Shown: positions 1-4,547 of the stretch, piece by piece
Layout of the letters: every line of letters starts with the position of its first letter
Position numbering within the stretch: position 1 is the first letter of the stretch
Source: Nitrosarchaeum sp.
GTDB taxonomy: Archaea; Thermoproteota; Nitrososphaeria; Nitrososphaerales; Nitrosopumilaceae
DNA: 6,188 bases
Reading direction: 5' to 3'
Assembly (NCBI GenBank): GCA_013140415.1
Contig: JABFSW010000160.1
Span: 1-6,188 of the forward strand
The notes under the pieces: model-generated
What the model was told of the DNA's origin: nothing
The model's input: the letters and a program-made list of their open reading frames with translations, nothing else
Databases searched by the model: none
Program-made: the position numbers and the translations under genes

Positions 1-18
1 GGCTACAACTAATTTCAT
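1..18 (-). CDS. Possible 5' end of a gene leaving the left edge (partial)
   Basis: An ATG on the minus strand at 18-16 opens a frame that reads MKLVVA and leaves the window. Only six codons are visible, so no product can be named; the hydrophobic start would suit a first beta strand of a Rossmann-like or GT-type protein, but this is weak. A TATA-like TTAATAGA (minus strand, 52-45) lies about 30 bases before the ATG, as expected for a leaderless archaeal mRNA. It would follow the glycosyltransferase on the same strand after a 52-base gap, so it could have its own promoter or be co-transcribed. Confidence 0.35.
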
Positions 19-70
19 AGTACTTTAACAAAAATAATTGGCTATCTATTAAGGATTGGATCAAATTTTG

Positions 71-1087
71 TCAAATCCACTTTTTGATTATATTGTATGC
101 GGTAATTGCCCCTCTAGTTTCCAAGGGATTTCGTTTTTGCTCTAGTTTTTCCAAGATTAATTTATCTAATCTATCAATATCTTCAAAAACAAATCCCTCT
201 TCTTTGGCATTATCTTCTTGCTCAAAATGCCCCTTTATTGGAATAAAAATTCCAGGCGTTCCATATGCTTTTGCCTCGTCAATAGTTGACTTGCCTGCAA
301 GAGATACTGTAACATCAGCTGCAAAAATCATTTCGTGAAGATTACTTACAAATCCAAAATTTCTTATAGAATCTCCAAACTTTTTGCTCAGAGATGGACC
401 TGAAACAATTATTACATTTATGTCTTGATTTATTTTTGATATAGATTCTAGTGTTTTCTCAATTAGAAACAGTCCTGCATCTGTTCCTCCTACTGAAATA
501 ACTATGGTTTTTTTATCAAAAGAGAATTTTTTCCGAAGTTCTTCTCTAGAAAAATTTATTTGTCTTACAATGGGTCCAACTCTTCTAATATTTCCTTCAT
601 CAGGACCATTTTCCGGAATAATCACAGTGTCGCATTTTTTCATAATTTCTTGCATTGACTTATTCATCTTTTTTTCAATAAATGATGTTATTCCATTTAT
701 GAAATTAGTTTGTACAACATCTGTAATCAAAACTGTAGGTATTTTTTTATTTTGAGCAACAGTAAGTGAAGCGAAATCTTCATCACTAATCACTAGTCTT
801 GGATTATCTGTTTCGATAATGTTTTCAGCAATTTTTTTACATCTTTTATAATATTGATAATAGTTCCATAGCCATCTTGTTGAATTCGTTAGTATTCCAT
901 TTTCTACAATAAATTGTGGAGGAATGTATACGTCTTCAACTTTCACATCTAAATTTTTTAGAATTCTTGCAGCTCCACTTCCTGTTACAAATTTTGTTGA
1001 TATGTTTTCAAAATTATTTACAATAGCTATGTCTCTTGTTACATGACCTAATCCTATTGGACTAGAAAAAAAATCTAAATCGACCAT
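71..1087 (-). CDS. GT-B fold glycosyltransferase, MurG/GT28-like
   Basis: This 338-residue protein is probably a cytoplasmic or membrane-associated glycosyltransferase using a nucleotide sugar; donor and acceptor are unknown. The N-terminal half has the glycine loop GLGHVTRD at about residues 12-19, the acceptor-side signature of MurG-like enzymes. The C-terminal half begins with a VISVGGTD strand-loop near 198 and carries the donor-site pattern AGKSTIDEAKAYGTPGIFIPI near 265-285, followed by a Q-x-x-NA element (EQEDNAKEEG). This order matches the GT28 C-terminal domain, and the length is normal for the family. No signal peptide or clear membrane segment is seen. The ATG at 1087 is the natural start because the protein begins directly with the first strand before the glycine loop. 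It is divergent from the tRNA. Likely roles are surface glycan, N-glycan or glycolipid synthesis, but neighbours give no support for one over another. The fold is well supported and the substrate is not. Confidence 0.85.
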   Translation of the reverse strand: MVDLDFFSSPIGLGHVTRDIAIVNNFENISTKFVTGSGAARILKNLDVKVEDVYIPPQFIVENGILTNSTRWLWNYYQYYKRCKKIAENIIETDNPRLVISDEDFASLTVAQNKKIPTVLITDVVQTNFINGITSFIEKKMNKSMQEIMKKCDTVIIPENGPDEGNIRRVGPIVRQINFSREELRKKFSFDKKTIVISVGGTDAGLFLIEKTLESISKINQDINVIIVSGPSLSKKFGDSIRNFGFVSNLHEMIFAADVTVSLAGKSTIDEAKAYGTPGIFIPIKGHFEQEDNAKEEGFVFEDIDRLDKLILEKLEQKRNPLETRGAITAYNIIKKWI

Positions 1088-1135
1088 ACTTGTACAAATT
1101 TCTGATCAAATTTCTAGATTGTCCCTTTCTCAAAG

Positions 1136-1143
1136 TTTAAATG
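1136..1143. promoter_or_regulatory. TATA-like box between the tRNA and the glycosyltransferase
   Basis: TTTAAATG begins with the 6-bp palindrome TTTAAA (1136-1141). On the plus strand it lies about 25-30 bases before the tRNA 5' end, the usual archaeal TATA-to-start spacing. Read on the minus strand it lies about 49 bases before the glycosyltransferase ATG, so it could also serve that gene with a leader of some 20 bases. The tRNA assignment is the better one. Confidence 0.45.
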
Positions 1144-1165
1144 GTTTTCATCAAGGAATGTTTCT

Positions 1166-1240
1166 GGGCTCATGGTCCAGATCGGTTATGACGTCGCCCT
1201 TACACGGCGAAAATCCAGGGTTCAAATCCCTGTGGGCCCA
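1166..1240 (+). tRNA. tRNA-Val, anticodon UAC
   Basis: A complete cloverleaf can be drawn. The acceptor stem pairs 1166-1172 (GGGCTCA) with 1233-1239 (TGGGCCC), including one T-G wobble. The D stem is 1175-1178 with 1189-1192; its last pair is a C-T mismatch. The anticodon stem pairs 1194-1198 (TCGCC) with 1206-1210 (GGCGA) perfectly around the loop CTTACAC, giving anticodon TAC at 1201-1203. The T stem pairs 1216-1220 (CAGGG) with 1228-1232 (CCCTG) around TTCAAAT. The discriminator is A1240. There is no intron, and the 3' CCA is not encoded as an addition after the discriminator, so it must be added after transcription. It decodes valine GUA and probably other GUN codons by wobble. Confidence 0.97.
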
Positions 1241-1262
1241 TACACTTCCATGGGGCTAAAAT

Positions 1263-1343
1263 ATGAATTTGGAAGCTAAATTTAGGAAATCTAAGAACAG
1301 TTTGTATGGGGAGATGACCTTTAGATTAGGATTTTATCATTAA
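1263..1343 (+). CDS. Possible 26-residue small ORF of unknown function
   Basis: ATG at 1263 opens a frame of 26 codons ending in TAA at 1341-1343, beginning MNLEAKFRKSK and ending FRLGFYH. The peptide is basic and has a balanced composition, which is better than random AT-rich DNA usually gives. It fills the gap between the tRNA and the gene at 1390. A second in-frame ATG at 1314 has GGAG just before it. There is no homology to lean on, and the stretch may equally be untranslated or an RNA, so this is only a candidate. Confidence 0.2.
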   Translation: MNLEAKFRKSKNSLYGEMTFRLGFYH

Positions 1344-1355
1344 TAATCTTGGATC

Positions 1356-1367
1356 ATAAATTTTATC
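1356..1367 (+). promoter_or_regulatory. TATA-like box for the DUF6659-like gene
   Basis: ATAAATTTTATC is an AT-rich box centred about 27-28 bases before the ATG at 1390. That spacing predicts transcription starting at or within a few bases of the start codon, so a leaderless message. The 9-mer ATTTTATCA occurs here (1360-1368) and 29 bases upstream (1331-1339). Confidence 0.5.
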
Positions 1368-1389
1368 AATTACCCCACAAACCAATAAT

Positions 1390-1737
1390 ATGGAAATACA
1401 ATCTGCTGCAGAAAAACTTTTGAAATTAAGTCCTTCTGTAAGAGTAGTCAGTGTTTGTGACCTTCAAGGAAAATTGGTTTTCTCGGAACGTTCAAAGAAA
1501 GTAAAAATTCTTGTATCCAAAAATCAAAGCTTAGCATCACTAAAAGCTGCTGCTCATGACTGGAAACAACGAAAAAAATTACTTCGAACACTTGGATCAT
1601 GCAAATACGTTGTCGCTGAGTATGATACAGTTAAAAGAATAGTAATGCCTGCTGGTACAAATCATATCTTGTATGTGACTACTACTGCTGCATTTGATCA
1701 CAACAAAGTAATTCGCAAAGTACGTTCTTTCAAATAA
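1390..1737 (+). CDS. DUF6659-like small protein, possibly Roadblock-like fold
   Basis: This 115-residue soluble protein resembles the small DUF6659-type proteins common in ammonia-oxidising archaea. The recalled family pattern is V-R-x-V-x-V-x-D-x-x-G-K-L near the start, a central helix with W/R-rich residues, then a strand ending in a hydrophobic 'ILYV' motif. Here these appear as VRVVSVCDLQGKLV (17-30), HDWKQRKKLLRTLG (56-69), KYVVAEYDTVKRIVMP (72-87) and HILYVTTT (92-99). The strand-strand-helix-strand-strand order would fit a profilin/Roadblock-like fold, but that is inference. No catalytic motif, membrane segment or signal peptide is visible. The function is unknown. The ATG at 1390 is supported by the TATA-like box 27-28 bases upstream. 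It converges on the gene at 1820-2080. Confidence 0.75.
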   Translation: MEIQSAAEKLLKLSPSVRVVSVCDLQGKLVFSERSKKVKILVSKNQSLASLKAAAHDWKQRKKLLRTLGSCKYVVAEYDTVKRIVMPAGTNHILYVTTTAAFDHNKVIRKVRSFK

Positions 1738-1745
1738 ATCCTAAA

Positions 1746-1762
1746 TTTTTCTTATTTTATTT
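1746..1762 (+). terminator. T-rich tract after the DUF6659-like gene
   Basis: Eight bases after the stop codon lies a run of mostly T (TTTTTCTTATTTTATTT) on the plus strand. Archaeal RNA polymerase ends at such oligo-T tracts without needing a hairpin, and none is seen here. Confidence 0.45.
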
Positions 1763-1819
1763 AAAATACGACCGTCTTTTCACTAGTATGATAAATCTTG
1801 AGATTTTAGTGTGTACAGA

Positions 1820-2080
1820 TCACTTTATGAAGCGCTTACCAGTTCCTCTGCCAGAACTTACCCACATCCCTTTACCTGATGGTCTCTGAGATGTTGTATC
1901 AATATCTCCAAACTTGATTTTACTCGTACCTCTTCCTACAGAAATGTAACTATTTTTTGATTCTTCTTTTCGTTTTTCTTGCGAATTTTTAAATTCTGCA
2001 CCAGTCCAATTATCCTCTTCTTTTCTAGCAATCCTTCTTGATGTTCCTCTTCCGCCTACACGTACATAATTTTCGCCCAT
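1820..2080 (-). CDS. Small basic protein with three GRGT repeats, function unknown
   Basis: I do not recognise this 86-residue protein. It is built from three copies of a short motif, aromatic-V/I-x-V/S-(G)-GRGT-x-K/R: YVRVGGRGTSRR at 5-16, YISVGRGTSKIKF at 45-57, and WVSSGRGTGKRF at 73-84. The linkers are charged and polar, with a K/E-rich stretch (about 30-43). It has no cysteines, no membrane segment and no signal peptide. The glycine and arginine rich, low-complexity make-up suggests a largely disordered protein that could bind nucleic acid or a phosphate-rich partner, but that is inference. The ATG at 2080 begins directly before repeat one, and the stop at 1820-1822 follows directly after repeat three, so the repeats span the full protein. 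It converges with the gene at 1390-1737. Coding is supported by conserved amino acids across repeats with differing codons. Confidence 0.75.
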   Translation of the reverse strand: MGENYVRVGGRGTSRRIARKEEDNWTGAEFKNSQEKRKEESKNSYISVGRGTSKIKFGDIDTTSQRPSGKGMWVSSGRGTGKRFIK

Positions 2081-2278
2081 TTTATTTCTCTAAATATAAT
2101 GTGTCTTTGTTGCTAATAAGATTTATTGTAAAAAGTGATTTTTAAAACCATATTAGGTAATCTTGAAATTTAATTTCACACATAATTGTGCCCAAAACAT
2201 TCCCAAAATCATGTATTTGAGCTTCAGGCAAAATATTTTCATAGTGGCTCAAAATGGAACTACAATTCAAATCTAGTT
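2081..2278. other. Intergenic stretch with no clear gene
   Basis: These 198 bases separate two minus-strand genes. They hold the likely promoter of the GRGT-repeat gene (a CTTATTAG-like box on the minus strand near 2114-2121) and a 6-bp inverted repeat with a 3-base gap, TGAAAT-TTA-ATTTCA (2164-2178). The only open frames are under 30 codons and not convincing. Confidence 0.4.
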
Positions 2279-2707
2279 TTAATCTGACAGTGATTCAATT
2301 CTTCCCTTGTACTTTTCTTTATACAATGTCCTGCAAGAAGTACAGCAAAAAAATCTCTCAAAATTCGCTATTTTAAGAACATGTGGTTTATCCAAGATTG
2401 GACCTTTACATAGATCACATGTCATTTTTAGAATCATGTCTTTGGTTATTTTCACATCATGTTTCTTTGTTGATTTTGCCTTGATGTTCTCAAGACGTTT
2501 TTCAGTCTTGTTTTCAAGCATTCCAAGATCAATTACAGGAGAGACGGATTTTATCAACCCCACATTGACTAGTCTTTCATATCTGGCTTGAACAGTGGGT
2601 GTGCTTATTTTGATTTCGCGTGATATCTGTCGAAATGATTTTCTTCCATCTTTGATTAATGATTCAATTATTGCAATATCTATATCGTCTGGCTGAAATG
2701 GCACCAA
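2279..2707 (-). CDS. Lrp/AsnC-type HTH regulator with C-terminal TRASH metal-sensing domain
   Basis: This 142-residue protein is a likely metal-responsive transcription factor. Residues 6-55 form an Lrp/AsnC-type helix-turn-helix (DDIDIAIIESLIKDGR, then FRQISREIKISTPTVQARYERL, then GLIKSV). A basic linker follows (about 64-90). Residues 94-132 are a TRASH-type zinc-ribbon-like metal site: C97-x2-C100, then C121-C122-x2-C125. The RAM ligand-binding domain of ordinary Lrp proteins is absent, so the TRASH domain replaces amino-acid sensing, as in known archaeal heavy-metal regulators. The frame opens at TTG (2707-2705); GTG at 2704 is equally possible, and no ATG exists upstream before an in-frame stop. 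A TATA-like box 22-28 bases upstream implies a leaderless message. It is divergent from the CcdA/YHS/glutaredoxin operon and probably controls both directions. Copper is the likeliest ligand in this lineage; mercury or another soft metal is possible. Confidence 0.88.
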   Translation of the reverse strand: MVPFQPDDIDIAIIESLIKDGRKSFRQISREIKISTPTVQARYERLVNVGLIKSVSPVIDLGMLENKTEKRLENIKAKSTKKHDVKITKDMILKMTCDLCKGPILDKPHVLKIANFERFFCCTSCRTLYKEKYKGRIESLSD

Positions 2708-2724
2708 ATGAGTTATTTTTGAGA

Positions 2725-2733
2725 ATATTTATG
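2725..2733 (-). promoter_or_regulatory. TATA-like box for the Lrp-TRASH regulator
   Basis: On the minus strand this reads CATAAATAT, centred about 22-28 bases before the candidate starts at 2707 and 2704. The palindrome at 2736-2749 lies immediately upstream, where a bound regulator could affect TBP/TFB loading. Confidence 0.5.
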
Positions 2734-2752
2734 ATTTTACAATTGTAAAGTC
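2733..2752. promoter_or_regulatory. Palindromic candidate operator in the divergent promoter region
   Basis: The core 2736-2749 is a perfect 14-bp palindrome, TTTACAATTGTAAA. Adding the flanks GAT and GTC extends it to 20 bp with a single mismatched pair. It lies midway between the two divergent start codons and between the two TATA-like boxes, directly next to the regulator's box. A dimeric Lrp-type HTH protein would be expected to bind such a site, so autoregulation and control of the operon from one site is the natural reading. Confidence 0.6.
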
Positions 2753-2766
2753 AAGTATTCAAGTAT
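2751..2766 (+). repeat. Perfect 8-bp tandem repeat upstream of the CcdA-like gene
   Basis: TCAAGTAT occurs twice with no gap (2751-2758 and 2759-2766). The second copy overlaps the TATA-like box of the operon, and the first abuts the palindrome. It may be part of the operator or the BRE/TATA region, or it may be chance. Confidence 0.5.
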
Positions 2767-2770
2767 ATGA
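2761..2770 (+). promoter_or_regulatory. TATA-like box for the CcdA/YHS/glutaredoxin operon
   Basis: AAGTATATGA is centred about 23-24 bases before the ATG at 2788, predicting a leaderless or nearly leaderless operon message. No other promoter is needed for the next two genes, whose starts overlap the preceding stops. Confidence 0.5.
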
Positions 2771-2787
2771 TGTGACATTAACAAGTC

Positions 2788-3783
2788 ATGTCAAACTCTG
2801 TATTTGCCAAAAAGTCTGGTATTATTCTAGCATTTGTCTTGTTTTCATTTATCTTTCTTGGAATAATTTTTTCATTAACTAGTGATCTTACTGTAAAATC
2901 TGGAAGTGAATTTTCGTATCCATCTTGGTTAGTCATTGCATATGTTGCTGGTCTTTCAATGATTATTTTACCCTGTACACTTCCACTAGTATTCATTATA
3001 ATTCCATTAAGCATGGGAAAAGGATACAAAAAGGGTTTGAGTATGGCCCTGTTATTTGGCGCAGGACTTGTTACAACCATAACTTTGTACGGTTTGGGTG
3101 TTGCAACTATTGGAAAAACAGCGTCACTTGATCAGTTCTCCACAATAATGTTTTTGATAGCTGGTGTTGCAGGATTTGTTTTTGGTTTATCGCAACTAAA
3201 ATTAATTACAATCAAAATGCCGACATATTCCAAGACGCCTAAATTTATCCAAAACAGAGGCGAATATGTAAAGTCGTATCTGATGGGTGTTTTACTTGGC
3301 AATGCAGGAGTCGGATGTCCAAATCCAATGTTTTACTGGCTATTAATTTACATCGCAGGAACTGGAAGTTTGGAGATTGGCTCATCACTAGGTCTTGTGC
3401 ATGGTGTTGGAAGAGCAATACCGTTGATTCTATTTTCACTTCTTGCCGTACTTGGAATAAATGCAACTAAAGGATTAACCACAAATAGAATCAAAGTAGA
3501 AAAAATCACAGGATGGATGCTTGTTATGATTGGTGCATTTTTAATAATTAACGGTCTTCCTGGAGGACATGCTTGGTATGAAAGTACTATAGTGCATATT
3601 GGTTGGAATAACCTAGTATCAATGGTAGGATTGCCTGTTGAATTTCACATAGGACAACACATTCATCAAAATCCATATAATTTTATCATGCCACCTGATC
3701 TTGTTCCGATAATATTTTCCGGATTGATCATATTTCCAATAATGTGGTATTTTATTAATCAAAAGAAGAAGATGATACTATGA
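2788..3783 (+). CDS. CcdA/DsbD-type transmembrane electron-transfer protein
   Basis: This 331-residue membrane protein belongs to the CcdA/DsbD transmembrane family, which passes reducing equivalents from a cytoplasmic thioredoxin or glutaredoxin to the outside through two cysteines in the membrane. Both hallmark sites are present: LPCTLP with C63 and NAGVGCPNP with C177. Likely membrane segments are near 11-30, 47-73, 84-105, 117-140, 163-190, 202-223, 240-258 and 303-324. Ordinary CcdA is about 220-240 residues with six segments, so this one has an extra N-terminal segment and a C-terminal extension. The loop at 259-302 is histidine-rich (H261, H270, H287, H291, H293, including HIGQHIH) and could bind metal. 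The stop overlaps the ATG of the YHS gene. The glutaredoxin two genes downstream is a natural electron donor. Roles in copper handling, cytochrome or cupredoxin maturation, or metal detoxification are all possible. Confidence 0.88.
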   Translation: MSNSVFAKKSGIILAFVLFSFIFLGIIFSLTSDLTVKSGSEFSYPSWLVIAYVAGLSMIILPCTLPLVFIIIPLSMGKGYKKGLSMALLFGAGLVTTITLYGLGVATIGKTASLDQFSTIMFLIAGVAGFVFGLSQLKLITIKMPTYSKTPKFIQNRGEYVKSYLMGVLLGNAGVGCPNPMFYWLLIYIAGTGSLEIGSSLGLVHGVGRAIPLILFSLLAVLGINATKGLTTNRIKVEKITGWMLVMIGAFLIINGLPGGHAWYESTIVHIGWNNLVSMVGLPVEFHIGQHIHQNPYNFIMPPDLVPIIFSGLIIFPIMWYFINQKKKMIL

Positions 3784-3917
3784 AAGATCCAGTATGTGGC
3801 ATGGAAGTTGATGAAAAACATGATTCTATAGAACACAAAGGTAACAAATACTATTTTTGCTGTGCTAGTTGCAGATGGGCTTTTGAGAATAATCCTGATC
3901 AGTTTACAGAGTCATGA
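3780..3917 (+). CDS. 45-residue YHS/TRASH-domain metal-binding protein
   Basis: This small gene is easy to miss but strongly supported. The protein is a single YHS domain: DPVCGMEV at 3-10, HKGNKYYFCCASC at 19-31, and F-x-x-NPDQF at 35-42. The family pattern is DPVCGM, then KG-x-x-YYFC-x-x-x-C, then F-x-x-x-P. Candidate metal ligands are C6, C27, C28 and C31. No membrane segment is present, so it is probably cytoplasmic. In copper ATPases and mercury systems such domains act as soft-metal binding or metallochaperone modules. Its ATG (3780) overlaps the stop of the CcdA-like gene, and its own stop (3915-3917) overlaps the ATG of the glutaredoxin gene, both as ATGA. This implies translational coupling and a shared job. 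The FCCxSCR segment matches that of the divergent regulator. Confidence 0.92.
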   Translation: MKDPVCGMEVDEKHDSIEHKGNKYYFCCASCRWAFENNPDQFTES

Positions 3918-4135
3918 AAGTACAAGTTCTTACCACCCCTGGATGCTCAAACTGTATTATTCTTGAGAAGATATTAGACCAACTAGGCATAAGATATGAT
4001 TTGATTGATGTAACTGAAAAACCAGAATATTTAGAAAAATACCCGATATTTACAGCTCCTGGATTGGTAATTGATGGAAAATTAGAGTTTACAGGTATTC
4101 CTAAAAAAGAAGATCTGAAAAAGAAATTCTCCTAG
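3914..4135 (+). CDS. Glutaredoxin-like thiol-disulfide oxidoreductase
   Basis: This 73-residue protein has a compact thioredoxin/glutaredoxin fold. The active site is C11-S-N-C14 after the first strand (VQVLTTPGCSNC), and the conserved cis-proline loop is T47-A-P49. The rest follows the expected strand order: IRYDLIDV, then LVIDGKLEFTG, then a C-terminal helix KKEDLKKKF. It has no signal peptide, so it probably works in the cytoplasm. It is the last gene of the operon and its ATG overlaps the stop of the YHS gene. The likely partner is the CcdA-like protein, to which it could pass electrons; alternatively it may reduce or release metal from the YHS protein. The family is close to NrdH-like redoxins and archaeal mini-thioredoxins; which one cannot be settled by eye. 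Confidence 0.88.
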   Translation: MKVQVLTTPGCSNCIILEKILDQLGIRYDLIDVTEKPEYLEKYPIFTAPGLVIDGKLEFTGIPKKEDLKKKFS

Positions 4136-4146
4136 TTTCACTAATG

Positions 4147-4152
4147 TTTTTT
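4147..4152 (+). terminator. Oligo-T tract after the glutaredoxin gene
   Basis: Six T residues lie 11 bases after the operon's stop codon with no hairpin, as expected for archaeal termination. The same AT-rich stretch lies 26-31 bases before the next ATG (4178), so it may instead or also be that gene's TATA region (TTTTTTACT). Confidence 0.35.
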
Positions 4153-4177
4153 ACTCTGAATATGATGATATTTTCAA

Positions 4178-4429
4178 ATGACTGATTATTCTACAAATGA
4201 AAAAATGATCCTTGTACAATATACAATTAAAAAATATGAAAATGAAGAAACTGTAATTGAAAAATTAAAGACAATTTTATCAGAAAAAGACATTCAAAGA
4301 AATATTGATACATTAATTGGAACTCAGCGGGTACGAAGAATAGGACCAGAAATACTACAAAACAATGAAAGCCATACCGAGATACCTGATTTACCAGATA
4401 ATCTAAAGCCAATAGTTGAGCAACTCTAG
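4178..4429 (+). CDS. Small protein of unknown function, possibly a winged-helix-like fold
   Basis: I do not recognise this 83-residue protein. It begins with polar residues, then a strand-like MILVQYTIKKY (10-20). Two helix-like segments follow, ENEETVIEKLKTIL (21-34) and EKDIQRNIDTLIGTQRVRRIG (36-56). It ends with an acidic, proline-rich tail (EIPDLPDNLKPIVEQL). The second helix and the following RVRRIGPE turn look like a recognition helix and wing, so a small DNA-binding or adaptor role is possible, but this is a guess from pattern. It has no cysteines and no membrane segment. It follows the metal operon after 42 bases and ends before a strong oligo-T tract. The gap and a possible own promoter argue that it is not part of the operon. 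Codon use looks native. Confidence 0.65.
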   Translation: MTDYSTNEKMILVQYTIKKYENEETVIEKLKTILSEKDIQRNIDTLIGTQRVRRIGPEILQNNESHTEIPDLPDNLKPIVEQL

Positions 4430-4439
4430 ACTTTTGGGA

Positions 4440-4447
4440 TTTTTTTT
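4440..4447 (+). terminator. T8 terminator after the 83-residue protein gene
   Basis: Eight consecutive T residues start 11 bases after the stop codon at 4427-4429. There is no stem-loop, which fits archaeal intrinsic termination. Confidence 0.55.
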
Positions 4448-4478
4448 AACATGATACCAAGAAACCCTATGAGGTAAA

Positions 4479-4547
4479 TTGTTAGAAGAAATATTTGATC
4501 AAATTGGAATTATAGAAAATCTATTTAGATTTTTAAAATCCTCGTAA
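4479..4547 (+). CDS. Possible 22-residue small ORF with TTG start
   Basis: TTG at 4479 opens a 22-codon frame (LLEEIFDQIGIIENLF and six more residues) ending in TAA at 4545-4547. The peptide is an amphipathic helix by pattern. GAGGT lies just upstream (4471-4475), a rare Shine-Dalgarno-like match here but with only a 3-base gap. An ATG-led octapeptide (MIPRNPMR, 4451-4477) sits just before it in another frame. It overlaps the 3' end of the convergent radical SAM gene by 15 bases. This is only a candidate, and chance is a real alternative. Confidence 0.2.
   Translation: MLEEIFDQIGIIENLFRFLKSS

Noticed and set aside
2089..2101. 13-base sequence TCTAAATATAATG that recurs at 5833-5845
   Set aside because: An AT-rich 13-mer can recur by chance at this composition, and the two sites occupy unrelated positions relative to genes.
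2153..2242. 29-residue minus-strand ORF in the 2081-2278 gap
   Set aside because: It is short and rich in Met, Phe, Cys and Trp with no recognisable pattern or promoter; it looks like chance in AT-rich DNA.
2211..2276. 21-residue plus-strand ORF ahead of the Lrp-TRASH gene's 3' end
   Set aside because: Too short, overlaps the previous rejected frame, and has no promoter or motif support.
3245..3466. 73-codon open frame antisense to the CcdA-like gene
   Set aside because: It lies wholly inside a gene with clear family motifs on the other strand and has no motif of its own.
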